Below are positions 37,766 through 47,085 of a stretch of DNA of 64,000 bases, piece after piece. The stretch comes from Pseudomonas sp. KU26590. GTDB lineage: Bacteria > Pseudomonadota > Gammaproteobacteria > Pseudomonadales > Pseudomonadaceae. Location: NCBI RefSeq assembly GCF_026153515.1, contig NZ_CP110644.1:532501-596500 (forward strand), given 5' to 3'. The notes under the pieces are model-generated. The model was not told the origin of the DNA and searched no databases. It was given only the letters and a program-made list of their open reading frames with translations. The position numbers and the translations under genes were made by a program. Within the stretch, counting starts at the first letter, position 1. Each line of letters starts with the position of its first letter.

Positions 37766-39208
37766 ATGCAGCTCAAAGACTCGAAGTTGTTCCGCCAGCA
37801 GGCGTACATCAATGGCGCCTGGGCTGATGCCGACAGTGTCCAGACCATCAAGGTCAACAACCCGTCCACCAACGAGATTCTCGGCACCGTGCCGAAGATG
37901 GGCGCTGCTGAAACCCGCCGCGCCATCGAGGCCGCTGATAAGGCGTTGCCGGCCTGGCGTGCGCTGACCGCCAAAGAGCGTGGCGCCAAGCTGCGTCGCT
38001 GGTTCGAACTGATGATTGAAAACCAGGACGACCTCGGTCGCCTGATGACCCTTGAGCAGGGCAAGCCACTGGCCGAGGCCAAAGGCGAAATCACTTACGC
38101 CGCTTCCTTTATCGAGTGGTTTTCCGAAGAGGCCAAGCGCATTTATGGCGACGTGATTCCGGGCCATCAGCCGGACAAGCGCCTGATCGTCCTCAAGCAG
38201 CCGATCGGTGTCACCGCGGCGATCACGCCGTGGAACTTCCCCGCGGCCATGATCACCCGCAAGGCCGGCCCCGCGCTGGCGGCAGGCTGCACCATGGTGC
38301 TCAAGCCTGCTTCGCAAACTCCGTATTCTGCACTGGCGCTGGCTGAACTGGCCGAGCGCGCGGGTATCCCGGCTGGCGTGTTCAGCGTGGTGACCGGCAG
38401 CGCAGGCGATATCGGCAGCGAGCTCACCAGCAACCCGATCGTGCGCAAGCTGTCGTTCACCGGCTCGACTGAGATCGGTCGCCAGTTGATGGCTGAATGC
38501 GCCCACGACATCAAGAAGGTGTCGCTGGAGCTGGGTGGCAACGCGCCGTTCATCGTGTTCGACGACGCTGACCTGGATAAGGCCGTTGAAGGCGCGATCA
38601 TTTCCAAGTACCGCAACAACGGCCAAACGTGCGTGTGCGCCAATCGCATCTACGTGCAGGATGCGGTCTACGACGCTTTCGCCGAGAAGTTGCAGGTTGC
38701 CGTCGCCAAGCTGAAAGTGGGTGATGGCTTGGCCGACGGCGTGACCACCGGTCCGTTGATCGACGAAAAAGCCGTGGCCAAGGTCAAGGAACACATCGCT
38801 GACGCCTTGAGCAAAGGCGCGAAAGTGCTGAGCGGTGGCAACAGCCTGGAAGGCAACTTCTTCGAACCGACTATCCTCGTCAACGTGCCGAAAAACGCAG
38901 CCGTGGCCAAGGAAGAAACCTTCGGTCCGCTGGCACCGCTGTTCCGCTTCAAAGATGAAGCCGAAGTGATCGCCATGGCCAACGACACCGAGTTCGGGCT
39001 GGCGTCGTATTTCTACGCGCAGAACCTGAGCCGCGTGTTCCGTGTGGCTGAAGCGCTGGAGTACGGCATGGTGGGCATCAACACCGGTCTGATCTCCAAC
39101 GAAGTGGCGCCGTTCGGTGGCGTCAAAGCATCCGGTCTTGGCCGTGAAGGCTCCAAGTACGGCATCGAAGATTATCTGGAAATCAAATACCTCTGCCTCA
39201 GCATCTGA
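37766..39208 (+). CDS. gabD: Succinate-semialdehyde dehydrogenase (NADP+)
   Basis: 480 residues, full-length aldehyde dehydrogenase. ITPWNFPAAMITRKAGPALA and LKPASQTPYSALALAELAER (about 150-200) and FTGSTEIGRQL form the cofactor site. The catalytic Glu is in LELGGNAPFIVF (about 257) and the catalytic Cys in NNGQTCVCANRIY (about 289-293). It oxidises succinic semialdehyde to succinate in GABA breakdown. The ribosome site AGGAGG is 5 nt before the ATG. gabT follows in the same direction. Confidence 0.95.
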   Translation: MQLKDSKLFRQQAYINGAWADADSVQTIKVNNPSTNEILGTVPKMGAAETRRAIEAADKALPAWRALTAKERGAKLRRWFELMIENQDDLGRLMTLEQGKPLAEAKGEITYAASFIEWFSEEAKRIYGDVIPGHQPDKRLIVLKQPIGVTAAITPWNFPAAMITRKAGPALAAGCTMVLKPASQTPYSALALAELAERAGIPAGVFSVVTGSAGDIGSELTSNPIVRKLSFTGSTEIGRQLMAECAHDIKKVSLELGGNAPFIVFDDADLDKAVEGAIISKYRNNGQTCVCANRIYVQDAVYDAFAEKLQVAVAKLKVGDGLADGVTTGPLIDEKAVAKVKEHIADALSKGAKVLSGGNSLEGNFFEPTILVNVPKNAAVAKEETFGPLAPLFRFKDEAEVIAMANDTEFGLASYFYAQNLSRVFRVAEALEYGMVGINTGLISNEVAPFGGVKASGLGREGSKYGIEDYLEIKYLCLSI

Positions 39209-39402
39209 ACCCGCTGAGTGACAGAGTGAAGTAACTGTTCGACAACCTGCGGGACGCGAGAGCGCCGTTTCGCAGGTTTCAGTGGCACCAACCTATTGGT
39301 GGCCGGGAGGCCGCGACAGTCGATCATCGTATGCTGTCGCTGTTGACCCCCGCTGCTTGATCCTTGAACCGCGCCGCCCGATGAGCGGCGAATGAGGAAA
39401 TG

Positions 39403-40683
39403 ATGAGCAAAACTAACGCATCCCTGATGAAACGCCGCGAAGCTGCAGTCCCACGCGGCGTTGGTCAAATTCACCCGATCTTCGCTGAGTCCGCGAAGAA
39501 CGCCACCGTCACCGACGTCGAAGGCAACGAGTTCATCGACTTCGCGGGCGGCATTGCGGTACTGAACACCGGTCACCTGCACCCGAAAATCATCGCGGCC
39601 GTGCAAGAGCAACTGACCAAGCTCACCCACACTTGCTTTCAGGTGCTGGCGTACGAGCCTTACGTCGAGCTGTGCGAGAAGGTCAACGCCAAGGTGCCGG
39701 GCGATTTCGCCAAGAAAACTCTGCTGGTCACCACCGGTTCCGAAGCGGTTGAAAACGCCGTCAAGATCGCCCGCGCCGCGACAGGCCGTGCGGGCGTCAT
39801 CGCCTTCACCGGTGCTTACCACGGCCGCACCATGATGACCCTGGGTCTGACCGGTAAAGTCGTGCCGTACTCGGCCGGCATGGGCCTGATGCCGGGCGGT
39901 ATCTTCCGCGCCATCTACCCGAACGAGCTGCACGGCGTCAGCATTGACGATTCGATCGCCAGTATCGAGCGCATCTTCAAGAACGACGCCGAGCCGAAAG
40001 ACATCGCCGCGATCATCATCGAGCCGGTGCAGGGTGAGGGCGGTTTCTACGTCGCGCCGAAGGCGTTCATGGCGCGTCTGCGCGAACTGTGCGACAAGCA
40101 CGGCATTCTGCTGATCGCTGACGAAGTGCAGACCGGTGCTGGCCGTACTGGCACCTTCTTCGCCATGGAACAGATGGGCGTGAGCGCCGACCTGACCACC
40201 TTCGCCAAATCCATCGCCGGTGGTTTCCCGCTGGCCGGCGTCTGCGGCAAGGCCGAATACATGGACGCCATCGCCCCGGGCGGCCTGGGCGGCACGTACG
40301 CCGGCAGCCCGGTCGCGTGTGCTGCTGCGCTGGCGGTGATGGAAGTGTTCGAAGAAGAGCATCTGCTGGATCGTTGCAAAGCCGTTGGCGAGCGTCTGGT
40401 CACTGGCCTGCGCGCCATCCAGGCCAAGTACCCGGTCATCGGCGAAGTCCGCGCGCTGGGCGCCATGATCGCCGTCGAGTGCTTCGAGAATGGCGACACC
40501 CACAAGCCGAACGCCGCTGCCGTCGCGCAAGTGATCGCAAAGGCCCGTGACAAGGGGTTGATCCTGCTGTCCTGCGGCACTTACGGCAACGTGTTGCGCG
40601 TGCTGGTCCCGTTGACCTCGCCGGACGAGCAGTTGGACAAAGGCCTGAAGATCATCGAAGAATGCTTCGCTGAAATTGCCTGA
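39403..40683 (+). CDS. gabT: 4-aminobutyrate aminotransferase
   Basis: 426 residues, class III PLP aminotransferase. The substrate and cofactor sites include TTGSEAVENAVKIARAATGR, AYHGRTMMTL, EPVQGEGGFYVAP and LIADEVQTGAGRTG. The PLP lysine is in TTFAKSIAGGFPLAGV (about 267). It transfers the amino group of GABA to 2-oxoglutarate, feeding gabD. The second of two adjacent ATGs has better spacing to GAGG and gives the usual MSKTN start. The 191-bp gap to gabD may carry its own promoter. Confidence 0.95.
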   Translation: MSKTNASLMKRREAAVPRGVGQIHPIFAESAKNATVTDVEGNEFIDFAGGIAVLNTGHLHPKIIAAVQEQLTKLTHTCFQVLAYEPYVELCEKVNAKVPGDFAKKTLLVTTGSEAVENAVKIARAATGRAGVIAFTGAYHGRTMMTLGLTGKVVPYSAGMGLMPGGIFRAIYPNELHGVSIDDSIASIERIFKNDAEPKDIAAIIIEPVQGEGGFYVAPKAFMARLRELCDKHGILLIADEVQTGAGRTGTFFAMEQMGVSADLTTFAKSIAGGFPLAGVCGKAEYMDAIAPGGLGGTYAGSPVACAAALAVMEVFEEEHLLDRCKAVGERLVTGLRAIQAKYPVIGEVRALGAMIAVECFENGDTHKPNAAAVAQVIAKARDKGLILLSCGTYGNVLRVLVPLTSPDEQLDKGLKIIEECFAEIA

Positions 40684-40737
40684 CTTCATGCCGATGAGCC
40701 GCGGGCACGTTTGATAAGAATGTGACCGCTTCATCAG

Positions 40738-40764
40738 AAAAAACCTGCTTCGGCGGGTTTTTTC
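40738..40764 (+). terminator. Rho-independent terminator after gabT
   Basis: AAAACCTGC-TTCG-GCGGGTTTTTT, a stable UUCG-loop hairpin with a U-tract. Confidence 0.88.
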
Positions 40765-40851
40765 GTTTGTTGACGTCAGAAAACTTTCTTTCGATCTGTC
40801 TCCCTGCCCAGTCTTTGACTAAGGTAAAGGGACTGATGCCGGAGAGTCATG

Positions 40852-42072
40852 ATGACCGATGTAGAGGCGCTAGCCGTTCCCCGCGTGTTGATCGCAGAAG
40901 CTGACCCTTGGGCTCGCGAGATGCTCAATGAATTGGTCCTGGATGTGCGTTGCGACGCTCAGCTGGACATCTGTTCGAACGGCCGGGAGGCCATAGAACT
41001 GATGAGCGGGTTCATCCCGGACCTGGTGATCGCCTCCCGCGAGTTGCCGGGCGTCGATGGCCTGAGTCTGCTGCGCGGGCTGCGGCAGTTGCGTCGCCAG
41101 CCGCCGGTTCGTTTCATTCTGTTGAGCAGTCGCAGCGACAGCGCCAGTGTCCGCGAGGCCGTGCAACTGGCGCCCACTGCCTACCTTACCAAACCCCTGA
41201 ACATGGAAGGGCTGCGCCATCGGCTGGAAACGCTGCTGTTGCAGGACGGCGCGCAGGTTGCCTGTGCGGTGCCTGCGCTGGCGCCGGGTGTCGGGCTGGA
41301 TGCGTTTCTGGAAAAGCGTCGCGAAGTGGCCGACGGCGGGCCGCTGTTCGTCGACGTGAGGGCGGCGGTGGCCAGCAGTCGCGGGGCGTCGGGTGTGGAT
41401 CTGACGTTGCTGGAACAGGCGCTGACCCACGACCCCCATGTCACCGCGTTGTTGATTGCCGCCGCCAACAGCGCGTCGCACCATCAGGGCAAGCCCGTGC
41501 AGACGTTGGGGCAGGCGCTCGCCGTATTGGGCGCCACCCAAAGCGTCAATCTGGTCCAAGGTCTGGCCCTCAAACGTGGCGCGGTGCTGACGGATGCAGC
41601 GTTGTTGTTGCACGCCACCGAAATTTGGGAGGTCTCGCAACGCACCGCCGACTGCGCGCGGACGCTGGCACGCAAGCTGGATCTCGATCACCAGCGCTGT
41701 TACTGCGCGGGTTTGCTCAGGGGCCTGGGCGAACTGACGGTGTTGCGTTGTTTGCAGGACTGGTTGATCGCCGGCGGTGCGCTGGATGAGGCAACCATTC
41801 GCCGCGCGTTGGCGCAGTATTCGGCCTCGTTCGGCTCGGCGTTGCGCACGCGATGGCGGCTGCCGCTGGAGCTGCGTGAGTTGATCGCGGCGGTATATCA
41901 ATACAACACCGGCGTTTTTACCCGCGAGGTGTTGGCGATGAATGTGGCGGGACAGATGGGCTCGCTCGGGCTTGAGGACCCGCTGGAGGCACTGGCGAAA
42001 AGCAAATCGGCGCGGCTGTTGAAGGTCAGCGAGTCAGATCTGGAAGGGGTGCGCAGCAAGGCGGTGGCTTAG
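40852..42072 (+). CDS. HDOD-domain protein with degenerate receiver domain
   Basis: 406 residues. An N-terminal receiver-like domain (about 10-128) keeps the acidic pocket (AEAD), the Ser of ILLSSRS and the Lys of LTKP (114), but the phospho-acceptor Asp is replaced by Ser62 in LVIASRELPGVDG. It therefore probably does not take phosphate. The rest (about 150-350) is an HDOD domain (LLIAANSASHH, then LAVLGATQSVNLVQGLAL). HDOD proteins act in signalling without clear catalysis. The second ATG is preferred (GGAG 7 nt upstream). Confidence 0.85.
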   Translation: MTDVEALAVPRVLIAEADPWAREMLNELVLDVRCDAQLDICSNGREAIELMSGFIPDLVIASRELPGVDGLSLLRGLRQLRRQPPVRFILLSSRSDSASVREAVQLAPTAYLTKPLNMEGLRHRLETLLLQDGAQVACAVPALAPGVGLDAFLEKRREVADGGPLFVDVRAAVASSRGASGVDLTLLEQALTHDPHVTALLIAAANSASHHQGKPVQTLGQALAVLGATQSVNLVQGLALKRGAVLTDAALLLHATEIWEVSQRTADCARTLARKLDLDHQRCYCAGLLRGLGELTVLRCLQDWLIAGGALDEATIRRALAQYSASFGSALRTRWRLPLELRELIAAVYQYNTGVFTREVLAMNVAGQMGSLGLEDPLEALAKSKSARLLKVSESDLEGVRSKAVA

Positions 42073-42100
42073 CCGGGATGTTGATTTCAGAGGAGCAGGC

Positions 42101-43078
42101 TTACACCAGCACAATCTGATTCTTGCCCTGGCGCTTGGCCTGATACATCGCAGCGTCAGAACGTGCGTAGAGCGCTTCGAGGCTCTGGTCCTGCTCGCCG
42201 AGGTTGGTCAGCCCCTGGCTGGCGGTGATGCCGAAGGTTTTGTCGTTGCACTGAAAGCTCAGGCGCTGAATCTCACGCTGCAACCGCTCGGCAATCTGCG
42301 CGGCCATTTCCGGCGCACAGCCTGGGAACACGGCGGCGAACTCTTCCCCGCCAATCCGCCCGAACAGATCACCACGACGCAGCGTCTTGCGCCCGCATTC
42401 GGCAATGCGTTGCAGCACCAGATCGCCCTCTTGGTGGCCGTAGGTGTCGTTGACCAGCTTGAAATCATCCACGTCCAGCAGCAGGAACGCCATCGGCGTG
42501 CCCTGCAAGCGTGCCTGCTCGAACTCGCGTTGAGCGCACTCGAAGAAGTGCCGACGGTTGCTGCTCTGGGTGAGCACGTCGGTGGTGGCCAGGCGCTGCA
42601 GCTCGTCTTCGAGGTGCTTCTTCTCGGTGATGTCTTCGGCGATGCCGACCACGATCAGGCGCTGGCTGTGCTCGGCCTGATGGCTGACGAAGCATTTGTC
42701 ACTCAGCCAGCGGACCTGGCCGTCAGCGCGAATGATGCGGTACTCGCGGTCTTCGATGGAGCCCTTTTCGAGCACTTCGCTCAGGCTGCGCTCGGCGTAG
42801 TCCAGGTCGTCGGGGTAAATGCTGTCGCGCCACTCGCTGTAGTCGGCAAGCAACAAACCGGCGGATCGGCCGAAAATGCGCTCGTAGGCGGGGCTGACAT
42901 AGATCATGCGTTGCGTCTGCCAGTCGAACGCCCATAACACGGCGTTGACGCTGACCAGCAGAGAACTGAACAGCTGCTCGCGCTCGCTGAGGCGCGCGAC
43001 TTCCGCCTGGGCATGCATCAGCGCCAGAAGGGTTTCTGCGGCGGCGGGAATCTCAACGTGGGGAGTCTGGTTGTCCAT
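42101..43078 (-). CDS. Diguanylate cyclase with PAS domain
   Basis: 325 residues. A PAS/PAC sensor (about 35-155, WAFDWQTQRMIYVSPAYERI) precedes a GGDEF domain (about 165-320) with an intact active-site GGEEF (RIGGEEFAAVFPG) and DVDDFKLVNDTYGH. No transmembrane segment is seen, so it is cytoplasmic. It should make cyclic di-GMP; I do not see the RxxD inhibitory site clearly. The start at 43078 is chosen because upstream codons look non-coding, though its ribosome site is weak. Confidence 0.92.
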   Translation of the reverse strand: MDNQTPHVEIPAAAETLLALMHAQAEVARLSEREQLFSSLLVSVNAVLWAFDWQTQRMIYVSPAYERIFGRSAGLLLADYSEWRDSIYPDDLDYAERSLSEVLEKGSIEDREYRIIRADGQVRWLSDKCFVSHQAEHSQRLIVVGIAEDITEKKHLEDELQRLATTDVLTQSSNRRHFFECAQREFEQARLQGTPMAFLLLDVDDFKLVNDTYGHQEGDLVLQRIAECGRKTLRRGDLFGRIGGEEFAAVFPGCAPEMAAQIAERLQREIQRLSFQCNDKTFGITASQGLTNLGEQDQSLEALYARSDAAMYQAKRQGKNQIVLV

Positions 43079-43217
43079 GAGCACTGCATCTCGGAATAAG
43101 GTGCGGCGCATGCCACAACATGTCACACAGCATAGTGCGAAGGTGTTAGTGAGATAGGAGTAATGGCACTAAGTTCCGATCGGTGCCACCCGGACGAGTG
43201 GTCACCGATCAACGGCA

Positions 43218-44402
43218 TCAAGCGTGGGCAGGCCGCAGCGAGTAGGTTTTAAGCTGGTCGGCGAAGTCACGCAGCGACTGAATACCGCTGGCTTCGGCCT
43301 CGTGAACCCAGTCCTTGATGGCCGCCAGCATGTCATGACCATTGCTGCTGGTCTTCGCCCAGATCTGCTGCAACGCCAGTCGTTTTTCGTAGATCACTTT
43401 GAGTGCCTGACTGTGCTCCAGCATGGTCTGGATGCGCGCTTGATGCTTGTCTTCAAGCAGGCTTGGCTCGCGGGAAAGCAGGCGTTTGGCGCGGCGGAAC
43501 TGATGACGTACGGAGGCATCGGCTTTCGTCAGTTCCTGGGCGACCAACGGCGCGATGACCAGCTTGCGGTACTGAGCCATGATCTGGAAACGGTTGTTGA
43601 GGATGGCCATCGCCGTGTCCATGTCCAGATGGCCCTTGCCCTCCACACGGTGCGCGATTGGCGCGACCCGCTGTACCTTCGCCAGACGCAACCAGCTGAA
43701 CACCTTGATCCACGCCCAGCCCATGTCGAACTCCCAGCGCTTGACCGACAGCTTGGCCGAGTTGGGGTAGGTGTGGTGGTTGTTATGCAGCTCTTCGCCG
43801 CCGATCAAAATGCCCCAGGGCACCAGATTGGTGGCAGCGTCGCGGCATTCGAAGTTGCGATAGCCGACCGCATGGCCAAGGCCATTGACCACGCCCGCCG
43901 CCCACACCGGAATCCACATCATCTGGATCGCCCAGACGGTGATGCCGATGACGCCGAACAGCGCCAGATCGATCACGCCCATGATCGCGATGCCCAACAG
44001 GGGATAGCGCGAATACAGGTTGCGCTCGATCCAGTCCTCGGGACAGTTTTTGCCGTAGATGCGCAGGGTCTCGGGGTTCTCCGCTTCGGCGCGATAGAGC
44101 TCGGCGCCTTTGCGCAGAACAGTCGACAAACCCTTGATGACCGGGCTGTGCGGGTCATCGACGGTTTCGCATTTGGCGTGGTGCTTGCGGTGGATAGCGG
44201 TCCACTCGCGGGTGTTCTGTGCCGTGGTGAGCCACAGCCAGAAACGGAAAAAGTGTTTGAGCCCGGCGTTGAGTTCCAGGGAGCGATGCGCTGAATAGCG
44301 ATGGAGATAGACCGTGACGCCGACGATGGTGATGTGTGTCATCGCCAGGGTGACTGCGACCAATTGCCAGACAGAAAGGTCGAGCAGACCGTTGTTCCAC
44401 AT
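43218..44402 (-). CDS. desA: Delta-9 fatty acid desaturase
   Basis: 394 residues. Three His boxes are present: HRYSAHRS, HRKHHAKC and HNNHHTYPN, plus two pairs of membrane segments. The sequence closely follows what I recall of P. aeruginosa DesA (PA0286), which introduces double bonds into phospholipid acyl chains in the inner membrane under oxygen. I start at the ATG at 44402; the frame extends upstream without family similarity. It lies divergent from the phosphodiesterase gene, as in P. aeruginosa. Confidence 0.93.
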   Translation of the reverse strand: MWNNGLLDLSVWQLVAVTLAMTHITIVGVTVYLHRYSAHRSLELNAGLKHFFRFWLWLTTAQNTREWTAIHRKHHAKCETVDDPHSPVIKGLSTVLRKGAELYRAEAENPETLRIYGKNCPEDWIERNLYSRYPLLGIAIMGVIDLALFGVIGITVWAIQMMWIPVWAAGVVNGLGHAVGYRNFECRDAATNLVPWGILIGGEELHNNHHTYPNSAKLSVKRWEFDMGWAWIKVFSWLRLAKVQRVAPIAHRVEGKGHLDMDTAMAILNNRFQIMAQYRKLVIAPLVAQELTKADASVRHQFRRAKRLLSREPSLLEDKHQARIQTMLEHSQALKVIYEKRLALQQIWAKTSSNGHDMLAAIKDWVHEAEASGIQSLRDFADQLKTYSLRPAHA

Positions 44403-44578
44403 AGGCTGAGTTGCCCTCGGTTGTAACACGTGCGATGTACGGATCCGCCTGAGCAGACCCTGAGACAGAAGCACGCATTATCACTTAGCTCACAGATAAA
44501 AACAGTGGGTCTTGTAGATAAGCGTCGCAAGATGTTTCCTGTTCTATAATTTCCTACTTTCGCAAAGTTGGTCTCTCT

Positions 44579-46501
44579 ATGCCGAGCATTACCCGGAATG
44601 CGCTAAGCACCGCAACGTTGTACGGGGCTGTATCGATTGGGTGGTCGGCGGTCATTGACCAGGCGCTGCCGCGACTGATCGAGGACCCGACCCTGCTGGG
44701 GCGGGCGCAACAGGTCGGCAGTTATCTTTGGCTGGCCCTCAGCGCGGTGCTGATTTATCTGGCCCGCTCGCGACTGTTGTCATCCGTGGGCGTCACCGAG
44801 CTGGCGCGCCGGGACGAGGACATGCAGCGCCTGCGACTGGCGGCGGCCGTGTTCGACACCACGCGCGAAGGCGTTCTGGTCACCGATGCCTCGGGCGTGA
44901 TCGTGCACGTGAACCGCGCCTTCAGCGAGATCACCGGGTATCAGCAGGATGAAGTGCTGGGTCTGCGGCCGAGCAAATTCAAATCAGGGCGCCATGGCCC
45001 CGAGTTCTACGAACGGATGTTCAAGACCATTACCAGCGCCGGGCAATGGAGCGGCGAGATCTGGAACCGCCGTAAAAGCGGCGAAATCTACCCGCAGTGG
45101 CAAAGCATTCGTCCGATCAGAGACGAGCAAGGTGGAATCACCCAGTTCGTCGCGGTGTTTTCCGACATTTCCTTGATCAAGCATTCCGAGCGCGAGCTGG
45201 CGCATCTGGCCCATTACGATCCGCTGACCGGCTTGCCCAACCGCTTGCTGTTCACTGACCGCGCCGAACAGGCGCACACCCACGCCCGTCGCAACAAGCG
45301 CACGCTGGCGCTGTTGCTCGTCGACCTGGACCACTTCAAGCACATCAACGAAAGCCTCGGCCACAATGCCGGCGACGAAGTGCTGAAAGCCGCTGCCGAG
45401 CGGCTCCAGACTCATCTGGAGAAGGGCGTCACCCTGGCGCGGCTGGGCGGCGACGAATTCGCGATTCTGCTCGAAAACGCCCAGCAGGTCGCCCAGTCGG
45501 CGGAGCTGGCGCAAAGCATTCTGGAAGGGCTGCGGGAACCTTTTCTCATCAGCGGGCAATCGCTGTTTCTGACAGCCAGCGTCGGCATCAGCATTTTCCC
45601 CCACGATGCGCTGACCGCCGAGCAGTTGTTGCGTAACGCCGACGCCGCGTTGTCACAGGCCAAGAATCAAGGCCGTGAAAGCTACGCGCTGTACACCGCC
45701 GAACTGACCGCCCACGCCCAGCGCTGTGTCGAGTTGGCGGCCGAGCTGCGACAGGCTGTCGAGGAGAACGAACTGCGGGTGGTTTACCAGCCAATCCACA
45801 ACCTTCACAGCCGTGGCATCGAGGGCGTCGAGGCGCTGGTGCGCTGGCAGCATCCGGCGCGCGGCATGGTCTCGCCAGGTGAATTCATCCCCATTGCCGA
45901 GCAAAGCGGGCTCATTGCCGACATCGACAACTGGGTGCTGACCCAAGCTTGCCGGCAGATGGGCGAGTGGCTGGCGGAGGGCGTGAAGATTTCCTACGTC
46001 GCGGTCAACGTGTCCAGCCGGTTGTTCGGTCGTGGCGATCTTGATCGGCGGGTGGCCAAGGTGCTGAACGAAACCGGCCTGGCCCCGGAGTTTCTGGAGC
46101 TTGAGGTCACCGAAAGCGCGATCATGGACGACCCCGATCAAGCCATTGAGCAGATGCACCGGCTGCGGGATCTGGGTCTGAAGCTGTCCATCGACGATTT
46201 CGGCACAGGGTATTCGTCGCTGCTGCGGCTCAAGCGCATGCCGGTGCAGAAGCTGAAAATCGACCAGGGGTTTGTTGCCGGTCTGCCGCATGACGATGAC
46301 GACATCGCGATCGTCAACGCCATCATCGCCCTGGCGCGGGCCATGGGCATGCGCGTGCTGGCAGAAGGCATCGAGCAGGCCAATCAGGCTTGTTTTTTGC
46401 TGAAGCACCACTGCGAACTGGGCCAGGGTTACTGGTTCGCGCGGCCCATGCCGGCGGAGCAGATCAACTGGCAGCATGCGCCGGTGTTTGTCTCTGCCTG
46501 A
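44579..46501 (+). CDS. PAS-GGDEF-EAL cyclic-di-GMP phosphodiesterase
   Basis: 640 residues. An N-terminal membrane segment (about 45-62) is followed by PAS/PAC (about 85-205, FDTTREGVLVTDASG), GGDEF (RLGGDEFAILLENA, about 285) and EAL (EALVRWQHPARGMVSPGEF, about 418; later ELEVTESAIMDD, IDDFGTGYSSL and KIDQGFV). The EAL active-site acids are all visible, so phosphodiesterase activity is likely; the GGDEF motif is also intact. By synteny it corresponds to PA0285, which I recall as PipA. Confidence 0.92.
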   Translation: MPSITRNALSTATLYGAVSIGWSAVIDQALPRLIEDPTLLGRAQQVGSYLWLALSAVLIYLARSRLLSSVGVTELARRDEDMQRLRLAAAVFDTTREGVLVTDASGVIVHVNRAFSEITGYQQDEVLGLRPSKFKSGRHGPEFYERMFKTITSAGQWSGEIWNRRKSGEIYPQWQSIRPIRDEQGGITQFVAVFSDISLIKHSERELAHLAHYDPLTGLPNRLLFTDRAEQAHTHARRNKRTLALLLVDLDHFKHINESLGHNAGDEVLKAAAERLQTHLEKGVTLARLGGDEFAILLENAQQVAQSAELAQSILEGLREPFLISGQSLFLTASVGISIFPHDALTAEQLLRNADAALSQAKNQGRESYALYTAELTAHAQRCVELAAELRQAVEENELRVVYQPIHNLHSRGIEGVEALVRWQHPARGMVSPGEFIPIAEQSGLIADIDNWVLTQACRQMGEWLAEGVKISYVAVNVSSRLFGRGDLDRRVAKVLNETGLAPEFLELEVTESAIMDDPDQAIEQMHRLRDLGLKLSIDDFGTGYSSLLRLKRMPVQKLKIDQGFVAGLPHDDDDIAIVNAIIALARAMGMRVLAEGIEQANQACFLLKHHCELGQGYWFARPMPAEQINWQHAPVFVSA

Positions 46502-46572
46502 TACGGCGGCAAGGCAAGTGATGCCTTTGTAGGCGCGGCGTCACACCTTAAACCTGGGTTGCACACCCATCC

Positions 46573-46660
46573 GTAGGAGCCGGCTTGCTGGCGAACGCGA
46601 TGGGTCAAGCACATCATTGGCGGCTGACGCACCCGGTTCGCCAGCAAGCCGGCTCTTACG
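46573..46660. repeat. REPIN, variant type
   Basis: Inverted copies of GTAGGAGCCGGCTTGCTGGC and GCCAGCAAGCCGGCTCTTAC flank a loop. The sequence is a different REP class from the GCGCGCTTGCCCGC type elsewhere in the window. Confidence 0.85.
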
Positions 46661-46713
46661 AACCAACGACCGCCTGCATACTCACTCCCCAAATGCCTTT
46701 TGGTTATATCTGC

Positions 46714-46738
46714 ATTCTTAAATAGTCTTTTTAAGAAT
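46714..46738. promoter_or_regulatory. Inverted repeat in the oscA promoter region
   Basis: ATTCTTAAA-TAGTCTT-TTTAAGAAT, a perfect 9-bp inverted repeat about 83-107 bp before the oscA ATG. A CysB-type site is a reasonable guess for a sulfur-starvation gene, but this is inference. Confidence 0.45.
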
Positions 46739-46820
46739 ATCTCCACGTCTTTAATATCGCGCTCACGCCACAAGCAGCGGCCGCCCCCACGCTGCGGCAC
46801 ATCTTTCAAGGAGCACGAAC

Positions 46821-47003
46821 ATGAGCGCATCTCTACGTAGCGTTGACGGCCAGGACGAAGCAAGCATTTTGCGTGAAATTCAAAGCGCGCTGCGTGACCT
46901 GCGCTTCGGCGCGGTTGAAATCACGGTGCACAACGCCCAAGTGGTCCAGATCGAGCGCAAGGAAAAATTCCGTCTGCAGAACCCGAGCAACAAGCAGGGC
47001 TGA
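46821..47003 (+). CDS. oscA: Sulfur starvation protein OscA (YezD family)
   Basis: 60 residues of the DUF2292/YezD family: helix EASILREIQSALRDLRFGAV, then strands EITVHNAQVVQIERKEKFRL. In Pseudomonas this small protein sits before sbp and is needed for organosulfur use and chromate tolerance. The ribosome site AAGGAG precedes the ATG. It lies 82 bp upstream of sbp, in the conserved oscA-sbp order. Confidence 0.92.
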   Translation: MSASLRSVDGQDEASILREIQSALRDLRFGAVEITVHNAQVVQIERKEKFRLQNPSNKQG

Positions 47004-47085
47004 GCCACGCTCCCGCATAACGAACAGTGCCTGACCTAAAATTAGAAAAAGCCAACAACACAACATTTGTCCAGGAGCTTGATTC

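Larger units (their letters stand above)
46502..46820. other. Gap upstream of oscA with REPIN and inverted repeat
   Basis: About 319 bp holding a REPIN (46573-46660) and the AT-rich oscA promoter region with the inverted repeat at 46714-46738. No gene is seen. Confidence 0.6.

Noticed and set aside
39172..40734. A 520-residue open frame antisense to gabT
   Set aside because: It mirrors gabT almost exactly and has no recognisable motifs; gabT is certain.
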